Below the pieces are notes generated by a model. That model saw only the letters and a list, made by a program, of their open reading frames with translations, was not told the origin of the DNA and did no database searches. This document shows, one piece after another, positions 18,830-26,905 of a stretch of DNA of 64,000 nt. Every line of letters begins with the position of its first letter. The first letter of the stretch is position 1. A program made the position numbers and the translations under genes. Source of the stretch: Noviherbaspirillum autotrophicum (GTDB taxonomy: Bacteria > Pseudomonadota > Gammaproteobacteria > Burkholderiales > Burkholderiaceae_D); the NCBI RefSeq assembly GCF_000818395.1, contig NZ_JWJG01000028.1, positions 279,997 through 343,996 of the forward strand. Reading direction: 5' to 3'.

Positions 18830-19174
18830 CTATTTCCTGTTTTCCGACTGGAGCGACACCCTGTCGCCCGGTTGCGGAAAATGATAATAGAGGGTGTTGA
18901 GATAGGACGCCACCGCGGCAACATCCTGTTCGTTCCACCCGAGATGCGTATTGCTTTGCCAGCGCTGCACCTGGTGGGTCAGGCTCCCCCAGTCGGTTGC
19001 AAGTCGCTGGTCGCGCCAATGCACATGCGTGGTATGGCAGGCAATACAGTGCGTGTTGTAGAGCAATTCACCCCGTGACGGTGCCGGTGCTTCCGCCCCG
19101 TAGCCGGCAGCGCTAACCACGCCGGCAAGTCCACCGAAGGCCACTGTCATGCACCATCGCGACAATCTATTCAT
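18830..19174 (-). CDS. Small exported mono-heme cytochrome c (paralogue of 10506-10823)
   Basis: A 114-residue protein with signal peptide (~1-27) and one heme motif CIACH at 43-47, continuing HTTHVHWRDQRLATD and ending YLNTLYYHFP. It is a close paralogue of the cytochrome at 10506. It is divergent from ccoN and lies 151 bp upstream of the GH65-USP-LDH operon on the same strand. A role as electron donor to the neighbouring cbb3 oxidase is an attractive inference, not shown by sequence. Confidence 0.88.
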   Translation of the reverse strand: MNRLSRWCMTVAFGGLAGVVSAAGYGAEAPAPSRGELLYNTHCIACHTTHVHWRDQRLATDWGSLTHQVQRWQSNTHLGWNEQDVAAVASYLNTLYYHFPQPGDRVSLQSENRK

Positions 19175-19551
19175 CGTTACTCCCGCACATATCGTGGCTC
19201 TGATTAAGCCGTTTTACCTCACCGCATGGTACGACCTTCCTGTTGCTGACGAAAGGGAAAAGATCAAGCCGATGGCGCCGTTTGCTCAGGGGAAGGTCAA
19301 CAATCATCAACATCAAGATGGCGTTTTTGCGCAAATGTGCTCATTCATCATGGAGATGTAAATACAGCAACGCATTAATCCACGGACGCCTCCAGAAATT
19401 TCTATTTGTCAAAACAAGTATTTCCCATATAGCTTATAATTCGCGGTCGTTATCACAGGAAACTCGCTACTCAAATGATGCAGATCAACAATATCCGCAT
19501 CGTTCCGAGCCTGCGTGCCATCCGACATTTCCCTTAACCATCTTCAGGCCC
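19175..19551. other. Divergent promoter region between cytochrome c and ccoN, 377 bp
   Basis: Contains the FNR-like palindrome at 19475-19488. The rest is AT-richer than the flanking genes, with no ORF resembling a protein family. A long open frame from 19243 in phase with ccoN is judged leader sequence, because the CcoS-like extension and its first TM helix begin at the ATG at 19552. Confidence 0.5.
19475..19488 (+). promoter_or_regulatory. FNR/Anr-like binding site upstream of ccoN
   Basis: Reads ATGAT-gcag-ATCAA, matching the FNR consensus TTGAT-N4-ATCAA at 9 of 10 fixed positions. It ends 63 bp before the ccoN ATG, a plausible distance for an activator site. Low-oxygen induction of cbb3 operons by FNR/Anr is common in proteobacteria. 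The site call rests on pattern only. Confidence 0.55.
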
Positions 19552-21237
19552 ATGGATACTGTCACCATATTGCTGTCATCCTTTGTCCTCTCCATCACAG
19601 GACTATTCGTTTTCATCTGGTCGCTGCGCAAGAAGCTGTTCGACGACAGCCCGGCGGCGGCGCAAGTGATTTTCTCTCCGGGCGAGATCGGCCGCATCGA
19701 GGAACCCGCCGCCGACGCCGCTCAGCGCGCCGGATTGCAGGATGCGGCGTCCGCTCATGGCCGGCCCACGCTGGACGCGGCGCAGGAAGCTGCCTTGGCA
19801 AAGGAGCTGGACGAACGCATCGATGCCGACAAGTCGACCGCCTTCGTCGCCTTTGTGTTCCTCGCCTGCGCGGTGGTCTGGCTGCTGGTTGCCTCCACCG
19901 CCGGCCTCGTCAGCTCGATCAAGCTGCATGAACCGGACTGGCTGGTGAGCCAGGCCTGGTTGACTTTCGGCCGCCTGCGCACCATCCACCTGAACGCCGT
20001 GGCCTACGGCTGGGCGCCGATGGCAGCGCTCGGCATCGCGATCTGGATGCTGCCGCGCCTGCTGAAGACGCCGTTGATGGGCGGCCGCTTCGCGGTGCTG
20101 GGAGCGATGATCTGGAATGCCGGGCTGATCGCCGGCCTTGGCTGCATCGCGGCCGGCCTGAACGATGGCATGGAGTGGCTGGAAATTCCATGGCAGGTCG
20201 ATATCCTGCTGGTGATCGGCGGCCTGCTGGTGGCGTTGCCGCTGGTCTTCACGCTGCAGAACCGCCGCGCCGAACATCTGTACGTGTCGATCTGGTACAT
20301 GGGCGCCGCGCTGTTCTGGTTTCCCACGCTGTTCTTGATCGGGAATATCCCGGGCCTGCATTTCGGCGTCGAACAGGCGACCATGAACTGGTGGTTCGGC
20401 CATAACGTGCTGGGCCTATTCTACACGCCGATGGCGTTGGCTTCGGTGTACTACTTCCTGCCGAAGATCATCGGCCGCCCGATCCAGTCGTACAACCTGT
20501 CGCTGCTCGGCTTCTGGACGCTGGCCTTCTTTTACGGCCAGGTCGGCGGCCACCACTTGATCGGCGGCCCGGTGCCGGGCTGGCTGATCACGCTGTCGAT
20601 CGTGCAGAGCGTGATGATGATCATCCCCGTGATCTCGTTCTCGCTCAACCAGCATCTGACCCTGCGCGGCAGCTTCAGGGCGCTGATCTATTCGCCGACG
20701 CTGCGCTTCATCGTGCTGGGCGCGATGATGTACACGATCAGTTCGCTGCAGGGCTCGCTGGAAGCGCTGCGCAGCGTCAATACCGTCACGCACTTCACGC
20801 ATTACACCGTGGCGCACGCCCACCTCGGCCTGTACGGCTTCTTCTCGATGGTGATGTTCGGCGCCGTGTATTTCGTCATGCCGCGCGTGATGGCCTGGGA
20901 ATGGCCTTATCCGAAGCTGATCGCCGCGCATTTCTGGCTGGTGGTGGCGGGCTTCTCGATCTATGTGGTCAGCCTGACTATCGGCGGCTGGTTGCAAGGC
21001 ACAGCGATGCTGGATGCCGCCAAGCCGTTCATGGATTCGGTGAACGTGACGATCCCCTACCTGAAAGGCCGCTCGATTGGCGGCGCCTTGATGACGCTCG
21101 GCCATCTGGTGTTTGCGTTCCACTTCATCGCGATGGCTTTGCGCTTCGGTCCGCGCCGCATTGGCGCCGCGCTGCTGTACACGACATCTCCTTCCGCTGT
21201 TTCCCTGCCGCGAGAATATTCATGGAAAACGAACTGA
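19552..21237 (+). CDS. ccoN: cbb3-type cytochrome c oxidase subunit I with N-terminal CcoS-like extension
   Basis: A 561-residue protein, about 85-90 longer than a usual CcoN. The extra N-terminus (one TM at ~5-24, then FIWSLRKKLFDDSPAAAQVIF) matches the small assembly protein CcoS, followed by an Ala/Glu-rich linker to ~90. The oxidase core has the expected heme/copper histidines: LRTIHLNAVAYGW, WWFGHNVLGLFYTPMALASV (His plus the crosslinked Tyr region), GQVGGHHLIGGPVPGW, and THYTVAHAHLGLYGFF. It is the catalytic O2-reducing subunit in the inner membrane. ccoO overlaps its end. Confidence 0.93.
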   Translation: MDTVTILLSSFVLSITGLFVFIWSLRKKLFDDSPAAAQVIFSPGEIGRIEEPAADAAQRAGLQDAASAHGRPTLDAAQEAALAKELDERIDADKSTAFVAFVFLACAVVWLLVASTAGLVSSIKLHEPDWLVSQAWLTFGRLRTIHLNAVAYGWAPMAALGIAIWMLPRLLKTPLMGGRFAVLGAMIWNAGLIAGLGCIAAGLNDGMEWLEIPWQVDILLVIGGLLVALPLVFTLQNRRAEHLYVSIWYMGAALFWFPTLFLIGNIPGLHFGVEQATMNWWFGHNVLGLFYTPMALASVYYFLPKIIGRPIQSYNLSLLGFWTLAFFYGQVGGHHLIGGPVPGWLITLSIVQSVMMIIPVISFSLNQHLTLRGSFRALIYSPTLRFIVLGAMMYTISSLQGSLEALRSVNTVTHFTHYTVAHAHLGLYGFFSMVMFGAVYFVMPRVMAWEWPYPKLIAAHFWLVVAGFSIYVVSLTIGGWLQGTAMLDAAKPFMDSVNVTIPYLKGRSIGGALMTLGHLVFAFHFIAMALRFGPRRIGAALLYTTSPSAVSLPREYSWKTN

Positions 21238-21815
21238 AACTCTTGACCGGCGCCATGGTGACGCTGGCGCTGGCGACCTCGACCCTGGTCATCATGCCGT
21301 ATCTGCAACTGTCCGGCGTCAAGCCGGCGGCCGGCCTCAAACCCTATTCCTCGGCGCAGCTGCGCGGGCGCGAGCAATACATCAAGAACGGCTGCGTGTA
21401 CTGCCACTCGCAGCAGCCGCGCGACAAATCGCAGGCGCCGGACGCCCAGCGCGGCTGGGGCCGCGCCTCGGTGGCGGCCGACTATTATTACGACAGCCCG
21501 CACCTGTTGGGCACCATGCGCACCGGCCCCGACCTGTTCAACATCGGCGCGCGCCAGCCGAGCGCGGACTGGCAGCTCGGCCACCTGTACCAGCCGCGCG
21601 CCTACACCGCCGGCAGCATCATGCCGTCCTATCCTTACCTGTTCGAGGTTAAGGACCAGGCCGACAGCGGCGACAAGGTGGTGAATCTGCCGCCAGGTTA
21701 TGCGCCGCCGGGCAAGGTGGTGGTGGCTAAGCCGGAGGCGCTCGACCTGGTGCAGTACCTGTTGGGGCTGGACCATACCTATCCGGCGATCGACGCCGAG
21801 AATGCCAAGAAATAA
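21222..21815 (+). CDS. ccoO: cbb3 oxidase mono-heme subunit II
   Basis: A 197-residue membrane-anchored cytochrome c: TM helix ~7-27, then the CcoO-specific heme region GCVYCHSQQPRD (C58, C61, H62), AADYYYDSPHLLGTMRTGPDL and HLYQPRAYTAGSIMPSYPYLF. The ATG at 21222 lies 16 bp inside the end of ccoN, so translation is probably coupled. It passes electrons from CcoP or soluble cytochromes to the CcoN active site. Confidence 0.95.
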   Translation: MENELKLLTGAMVTLALATSTLVIMPYLQLSGVKPAAGLKPYSSAQLRGREQYIKNGCVYCHSQQPRDKSQAPDAQRGWGRASVAADYYYDSPHLLGTMRTGPDLFNIGARQPSADWQLGHLYQPRAYTAGSIMPSYPYLFEVKDQADSGDKVVNLPPGYAPPGKVVVAKPEALDLVQYLLGLDHTYPAIDAENAKK

Positions 21816-21867
21816 CGCTGCCGCCAGCGTCCGACAACGTTTATGCCGGAGCGCCGCCAGCGCTCCG
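21815..21867 (+). other. Two tandem hairpins between ccoO and ccoP
   Basis: Two perfect short inverted repeats follow the ccoO stop: ACGCTG-CCGC-CAGCGT at 21815-21830, and CGGAGCGC-CGCCA-GCGCTCCG at 21847-21867. There is no T-run, so they are not typical terminators. They could attenuate transcription or stabilise the ccoNO part of the messenger against 3' decay. Confidence 0.45.
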
Positions 21868-21887
21868 CACCTCCATGGAGTTCGATC

Positions 21888-22478
21888 ATGATTCAGGATA
21901 TCAAGCACGCCCAGGCGCAGAAACGGGAGCATCCCGACCCGCATGAAAACATCACGCCCGTGCCGCGCAAGGTCATCGTCATCGTCAGCATGGCGCTGCT
22001 ATGGGCGGTTGGCTACATTTTCATGGCCAACCCGAACAGCAATCCGGCGCTCGGCGACAGCCGCACGCCAGCTGACTTGAGTGTGCGCGCAGGTGGCGGC
22101 GCGGCCGATGGCGCACAACTATTCGGCGCGCAATGCGCGGCGTGCCACCAAGCCAGCGGCGGCGGCGTGCCTGGCGTCTTCCCGCCGCTGGCCGGCTCGG
22201 AATGGGTCAATGCGAAGGAAACGCTGCCGATCAACATCCTGTTGCACGGCATCTCCGGCAAGCTGACGGTGAAAGGCGCGGCCTACAGCGGCGCCATGCC
22301 CGCCTTCGGCGAAAAGATGAGCGACGCGGAAATCGCCGCCGTGCTGTCCCATGTGCGCACCCATTTCGGCAACAGCGCGGGCAAGATCGATGCGTCCGCC
22401 GTCAAGAGCGTGCGCGAAGCGAGCAAGGACCGCAAGACGCCGTGGAACGGAGACGATGAGCTCGACAAGCTCAAGTAA
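21888..22478 (+). CDS. ccoP: Short mono-heme CcoP-like cytochrome c subunit
   Basis: A 196-residue protein with a cytoplasmic N-tail (HPDPHENITPVPRKVI), one TM at ~28-46, and a single heme site CAACH (83-87) with the methionine ligand region GAMPAFGEKMSDAEIAAVLSHV. Ordinary CcoP has about 300 residues and two hemes; this one keeps only one cytochrome domain plus a charged tail. Its place after ccoNO identifies it as the third subunit of this oxidase. No CcoQ gene is present. Confidence 0.85.
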   Translation: MIQDIKHAQAQKREHPDPHENITPVPRKVIVIVSMALLWAVGYIFMANPNSNPALGDSRTPADLSVRAGGGAADGAQLFGAQCAACHQASGGGVPGVFPPLAGSEWVNAKETLPINILLHGISGKLTVKGAAYSGAMPAFGEKMSDAEIAAVLSHVRTHFGNSAGKIDASAVKSVREASKDRKTPWNGDDELDKLK

Positions 22479-23124
22479 CGCCGCAACAGCGGGAGCACCG
22501 GCAAAAACGCTGGCCGCGCTCCTGCTGATCGTCGTGCTCGCGATGGCCGCCGCCTGGCGCATCACGGACGGCTTCCGGGTCGTCACGACCGAGGATGCGC
22601 GGCGGCTGTCGATCAGGGAGCATCCGCGGCAGCTGCCGGACGCGACAATCACGTATGAAAGCGGGCCGCCATTGCCGCTCGCGCAGGCGCTGCGCGAAGA
22701 TGGACGCGCAACCATCGCGGTGTTTTTCTATGCCCGATGCAACTCGGTCTGCTCCGTGATGGGCACCGAGTTCCAGCAGCTGCAGGACACCATCCGGACG
22801 CGCGGACTGGAATCGAAAATCCGCCTGCTGAGCATCAGCTTCGATGCGACCGACGGTCAGCCCGAACTTGCCGCATATGCAAAGCGCATGCATGCGCAAT
22901 CCGGCTGGCGCTTCGCCCGCGTGACGGACGCACTGCAGCGCAATTCCCTGCTCGATGCGTTCGGCATCACCGTCATCCCCGCGCCAATGGGTGAATTCCA
23001 GCACAATGCCGCCTTCCATATCCTGAGTCCCGATGGCCGCCTGGTGCGCATCGTCGACTACGACCAGCCGGAAGCGGCGCTGGCGCACGCGCTGGCCGCC
23101 GCACAGAAGGGAGGGGCTTCGTGA
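22456..23124 (+). CDS. SCO1/SenC family copper-delivery protein
   Basis: A 222-residue thioredoxin-fold protein with an N-terminal TM anchor (~18-36). The copper/redox motif CNSVC stands in AVFFYARCNSVCSVMG, and a His follows in GEFQHNAAFHIL near the C-terminus, as in SCO proteins. SCO proteins deliver copper to oxidase copper centres; in cbb3 operons they serve the CuB site. ATG 22456 is inside the end of ccoP (23 bp overlap). Confidence 0.88.
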   Translation: MSSTSSSNAATAGAPAKTLAALLLIVVLAMAAAWRITDGFRVVTTEDARRLSIREHPRQLPDATITYESGPPLPLAQALREDGRATIAVFFYARCNSVCSVMGTEFQQLQDTIRTRGLESKIRLLSISFDATDGQPELAAYAKRMHAQSGWRFARVTDALQRNSLLDAFGITVIPAPMGEFQHNAAFHILSPDGRLVRIVDYDQPEAALAHALAAAQKGGAS

Positions 23125-23729
23125 AGATGGCGCGAGCGCCCCGTTCCGCTGCCACCTGGGCGATTCTTGGCGCCGCGCTGCTGATGGCTGCCGTCGCATT
23201 GCGGCAAGATCTGGAACAGACCATGACGCGCCACATGCTCGTGCAGATCCCGATGCTGCTCGTCGCCGGCATCGCCTGCAGCCGCAGCATGTCGGCGCTG
23301 CAAACTGATTCTGAGCGGTTGAGCCGGCTGGAAGCATGGAATGCGCACGGTCTGACCGGCCTGCTGGTTTTCCTGCTGACGACCGCCTACTGGATGATTC
23401 CCCGGGCGCTCGACAGCGCGGTTGCCTGCGCCGCCGCTGAGCTAGCGAAGATGCTTTCACTCTTTGTCGCCGGTTTCCTGCTGCCGGCGTCGCTGGCGCG
23501 CGCAAACACGATCCTCCAGCTTTTCTTTCTCGGTAATTTCGCCTCGATGATGGCGATCGTCGGGATGCTGTATCAGGACGCGCCGCAGCGGCTTTGCAAT
23601 TTTTATCTGGTCGACGATCAGGTGTGGGCCGGCATGGGGCTGGTCACGCTGGCGGTCGTCCTCCCGCTGCTATGGTGCCTGTGCCTGAAATCGGTACGTG
23701 ACTATTTCACAGGCAAGAAAGCAGGCTAG
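23121..23729 (+). CDS. Multi-pass membrane protein of the cbb3 operon
   Basis: A 202-residue protein with about five hydrophobic helices, beginning at GTG 23121, which overlaps the SCO stop. Features include RHMLVQIPMLLVAG, TAYWMIPRALD and MAIVGMLYQDAPQRLCNFYLVDDQ. Several Met, His and Cys residues near helix ends could bind metal, as in CtaG/Caa3-type assembly factors, but I do not recognise the family with certainty. Operon position suggests a role in oxidase assembly or copper handling. Confidence 0.75.
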   Translation: MKMARAPRSAATWAILGAALLMAAVALRQDLEQTMTRHMLVQIPMLLVAGIACSRSMSALQTDSERLSRLEAWNAHGLTGLLVFLLTTAYWMIPRALDSAVACAAAELAKMLSLFVAGFLLPASLARANTILQLFFLGNFASMMAIVGMLYQDAPQRLCNFYLVDDQVWAGMGLVTLAVVLPLLWCLCLKSVRDYFTGKKAG

Positions 23730-23955
23730 TTCTTCCGCAAATGGAAGATGGACTCTCCGTGTTCCGAGTCGCGGCACTCCCCGATCATTTCTCCACAACA
23801 GCGCTTCCATCAAGCACCACAATATCCTGCTGAATGCAGTATGCGCCCGCGAAACATCGAGATGCGCATTTAAACGGCGGCTCGGAGGCGCTCCTGATTT
23901 GTATTATGCTGTTCGTAGCTAGTCCATTGTTTCGCGCGACGCGAAGAGGTGTGCC

Positions 23956-24324
23956 ATGCCAGACAGCCAATTCGATCAACTTGGGGAAGACAGGCGTGCT
24001 GCGATCAAGAAGGTTGAGGCAGCCGGTTGGGGCGTCTTCTTTATCTGGATAGGGATAGCTTTCCTTGCGAATCTCAGCTTAGGGGTGGGGTTGTTTGGTA
24101 TCGGCATCATCATGCTCGGGATTCAGATGGGAAGAAGGCACTTTCACCTGCCCATCGAAGGATTCGGGCTCGTGATGGGTATGCTGTTCGTTCTGGCCGG
24201 GCTTTGGAATTTACTGAGGATTATCCTTGGCCAAGAACCGATTCCACACGGCCTCATGCCTGTCCTTAGCATCGCGGTGGGCATCGTACTCGTCGTTTCC
24301 GCAGTGCTTCGTAAGCGGCACTAG
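23956..24324 (+). CDS. Small membrane protein, unknown
   Basis: A 122-residue protein with a soluble charged N-terminus (QFDQLGEDRRAAIKKVEAAGWG) and about four hydrophobic segments from ~26 on, including GVGLFGIGIIMLGIQMGRRHFHLP and GLVMGMLFVLAGLWNLLRIIL in pieces. The look is of a DUF-type general membrane protein. No domain of known function. It stands alone, separated from the cbb3 operon by 226 bp. Confidence 0.7.
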   Translation: MPDSQFDQLGEDRRAAIKKVEAAGWGVFFIWIGIAFLANLSLGVGLFGIGIIMLGIQMGRRHFHLPIEGFGLVMGMLFVLAGLWNLLRIILGQEPIPHGLMPVLSIAVGIVLVVSAVLRKRH

Positions 24325-24431
24325 CATCTCTCCGCCGTGCATCAATTTTCCGTCGGCCCCGGGGCATGTTTCTTCAATTTGTCGACGGCAAAGGAGCGCT
24401 CGGTACGCAGATCCCGCCAATAGGAGGACGT

Positions 24432-24704
24432 ATGAACAGAGTCATCGCGCTTGGAGCCGCCGTCATCGGAGGAATCATCGCATTCCGGTCTCTTTCCACC
24501 GCGCCGCGCCGCCGCTTTGGTGCTGCGCTCAGCGCGCGGATGCTTCGACACATGGAGCGCATGATGAAGAGCCTTCCCGATAACTCGCCGCCGAAACTGG
24601 TCATGTCCGTTTTGCCGCGCTTGCACGAGCAGAACGAGCAGATCATTGCCATGCTGCGGGAGCAAAATGCGCTCCTTCGCGAGAATCTAGAAAGGCCGCA
24701 TTGA
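24432..24704 (+). CDS. Small protein with N-terminal hydrophobic helix and coiled-coil end
   Basis: A 90-residue protein. Residues 3-17 are hydrophobic (ALGAAVIGGIIAF), then a basic/Ser region, then a helical C-terminus HEQNEQIIAMLREQNALL likely to form a coiled coil. TAGGAGG just upstream fixes ATG 24432. Not recognised; possibly a membrane-associated oligomeric protein. Confidence 0.65.
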   Translation: MNRVIALGAAVIGGIIAFRSLSTAPRRRFGAALSARMLRHMERMMKSLPDNSPPKLVMSVLPRLHEQNEQIIAMLREQNALLRENLERPH

Positions 24705-24790
24705 TTTACTCTGGACAGAGCGACGATTTAACCAAGGAGAAATGGTCGCACGTCGACGCCTGAGTGCGACGTGCTGGGGGAGGGTGGAAA

Positions 24791-25066
24791 TCAGGCGGTA
24801 TGCGGTGCGCTGAACGTGGTCGAACGCATGACCAGCGGACGGCCTGGCACGCCTGCGGCAACCAGGCGTCGTGCAACGCCATTGATGGTCGCTTCATAGG
24901 CATGAAACAGGTCGATCATATCGGCATCATGATCGTCTATGCTCTTCATGGCGGAAAGCATTTGAATGGCGTCGTGGGTAACAAGGCACTGATGCTTGAC
25001 TGATTCTACTGTGACGGTGAAGGCGACGCCGTCGTTGGTTAGGGCTGGTTGCAGTGTGCGGCTCAT
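24791..25066 (-). CDS. DUF1488-like small protein
   Basis: A 91-residue protein. The layout (DGVAFTVTVESVKHQCLVTHDAIQML, then a helix ending INGVARRLVAAG and the final strand RPLVMRSTTF) resembles DUF1488 proteins, which are small proteobacterial proteins of unknown role. AAAGGAGCTC lies upstream of ATG 25066. The match is by pattern only. Confidence 0.65.
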   Translation of the reverse strand: MSRTLQPALTNDGVAFTVTVESVKHQCLVTHDAIQMLSAMKSIDDHDADMIDLFHAYEATINGVARRLVAAGVPGRPLVMRSTTFSAPHTA

Positions 25067-25384
25067 GATGAGCTCCTTTATCCTGGAGGGACTGGAAGTC
25101 CCGGGGTGCTAATCGACCGCAGGGCACGACCGGAGTGCTTGAATGCATCGCCGGGAACGCCATGGATCGATAAAAAAACTTGGAATTGAATTCCGAGTAG
25201 TGTGTGCTCTGAGAAAGAACACTCGTAGAGGAGGGGAATACTCCGCAGGAGGCCTTCATAGAAGACGCGTGACGTCATCAATATTCTTTTGTCGTCACGT
25301 GAATAAGACAACGCATTGGGGGATTAGTTTGATTAATTGCAAATATATTTTTGCAATGGCGAATGGCTGATTTCCAATGCAGGT
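25067..25384. other. Intergenic region, 318 bp
   Basis: Upstream of the DUF1488-like gene and downstream of gluconokinase. Two overlapping minus-strand frames exist here but have no family signature and poor codon structure. A low-GC patch at 25270-25370 could hold the promoter of the DUF1488-like gene. Confidence 0.4.
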
Positions 25385-25936
25385 TCAACCATGGCCTGGC
25401 TGGACACTGCCGGACGTGGCAAGGCGCAACAGGATCTTATCGATGAGCGCGGCAGACGGCTTGCTGATATCGAGCCAGATTCCTGCCTCGTCCGGCGCTA
25501 GCGGTTCAAGGTCGGCGAGCTGGCTATCCAGCAGGGATAATGGCATGAAGTGGCCAGTCCTTCCTTGTATGCGTGCTGCAATGAGGTCACGGTCGCCGTG
25601 CAGGTGAATGAAAAACAGCGCGGGGTCCCCGCCACGCAGCAAGTCACGATAGCGGCGTTTTAACGCAGAACAGGAAAGAATCAGTCCCTCGTCGCACGCG
25701 GCAGCTTCCCCGATTCTTGCACTCAGCAACTGCAGCCAGCCTTGGCGATCGATATCGTTTAACGGGTTTCCGGCAGCCATCTTCGCGATATTCGCCGGTG
25801 GGTGGTAGTCGTCTCCTTCCGCATAGGCATAGCCAAGGCGGGCAGCAAGCCGCCTGCCGATTTCGCTTTTTCCGCAACCGGATACGCCCATCACCACGAG
25901 GCGTGCCGGCTGGCGCGGCGCTACCTGGATACCCAT
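25385..25936 (-). CDS. gntK: Gluconokinase
   Basis: A 183-residue P-loop kinase of the GntK type. Walker A is VVMGVSGCGKSEIGRRLA, followed by GDDYHPPANIAKMAAGNPLND and the family motif CSALKRRYRDLLR, then FIHLHGDRDLIAARIQGR and GHFMPLSLLDSQLADLE. Length is typical (~170-185). It phosphorylates gluconate to 6-phosphogluconate in the cytoplasm for the Entner-Doudoroff or pentose phosphate pathway. No permease gene is adjacent. Confidence 0.93.
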   Translation of the reverse strand: MGIQVAPRQPARLVVMGVSGCGKSEIGRRLAARLGYAYAEGDDYHPPANIAKMAAGNPLNDIDRQGWLQLLSARIGEAAACDEGLILSCSALKRRYRDLLRGGDPALFFIHLHGDRDLIAARIQGRTGHFMPLSLLDSQLADLEPLAPDEAGIWLDISKPSAALIDKILLRLATSGSVQPGHG

Positions 25937-26061
25937 GCAAGCTCCGGGAGTTCAGTCCCTATTGGATCAGCATCGCGTACCATTCACGGCGTTTCAGTGC
26001 AGGAATGTTCGAACTCCCTATTCGATCGGACTACTCAAAAATTTCAACGCCCCACACTATG

Positions 26062-26496
26062 CTATTCAGTACATGGGTGGCGGTCGATAAGTCGATCAAT
26101 CATCTGTTGCAGGCGCTCGTATGCCGCCTCATCGCCGAAGGTTTTCCTCCATTGGGAAAGATCGACAAAACCATCCGCCCCCAGCGTTTTCGACGCCAGT
26201 TCAATGCTTTGGAGAAGCACCGGGGAAAGTATTCCGTCGGTAGTTTTGACACAAAGAAATGGGGCCGATTTGTTCTGTTCGTTCGCTTTAACGAGATGAA
26301 GGAGGTCGAACATTTTGCTCTCGGCGAAATATATGCCGCAAAGGATTGCATCAACCCTTTCGGCAAGTATCTCCTGGGCCATAGCCAACGAAGTGCAGAT
26401 ATGCGCCTCATAATGCCCTTGTAGCGCGCGCATTGCGACAGGTGCCGATTCAGGAGTCGCTGCGAGCATGACGCGCTTCTTCAGTATTGATTTCAC
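26062..26496 (-). CDS. Degenerate receiver-like (pseudo-response-regulator) protein
   Basis: About 144 residues from GTG 26496 (an ATG at 26469 is also possible). It follows the receiver fold: strand RVMLAATPES, helix, AHICTSLAMAQEILAE, then DAILCGIYFAESKMFDLLHLV, SAPFLCVKT, and a helical end. The usual phospho-acceptor Asp at the end of strand 3 is replaced (DAILCG where ...D is expected), so it is unlikely to be phosphorylated. No output domain. No kinase gene is next to it. Family call is by fold pattern. Confidence 0.6.
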   Translation of the reverse strand: MKSILKKRVMLAATPESAPVAMRALQGHYEAHICTSLAMAQEILAERVDAILCGIYFAESKMFDLLHLVKANEQNKSAPFLCVKTTDGILSPVLLQSIELASKTLGADGFVDLSQWRKTFGDEAAYERLQQMIDRLIDRHPCTE

Positions 26497-26905
26497 AATC
26501 GCTCTCAGGGCAATGTTCGCTATCGAACAGGAAAGAAATATCGACGAGTGTAAGGACACAAAACGATTGCGTCTAGTCAATATTTTTCCAATCGCGATTA
26601 AGTTTCGGAACTGGCTTGTTTCCTATGACAGACCAGCGTTTTACGACATTTTAAGCAAGGCCAATACTCAAGCAGCTTGCCAATCATCGCCCGAGCCGCT
26701 CCATTACAGACGCGATTATCGCTCTCGGCTACATGCTTTACCTGAATCTTCGGTTCGGCAAAGACGCCTGAGCTTGGTATTCCCTCAACATGAGTCGACT
26801 GTAAAGCCACGCTTTCGTACCTTTTCGAACCTACCGGGCAGCCGCTCTCGCAAAATGTCCGGACACAGTCATTGTTATACTTAATGTTTTTCTTGGGTTT
26901 CTCCT
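26497..26905. other. Intergenic region, 409 bp
   Basis: Divergent spacer between the receiver-like gene and a cupin gene. AT-richer than its neighbours. I see no RNA gene, repeat or convincing ORF. Confidence 0.4.
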
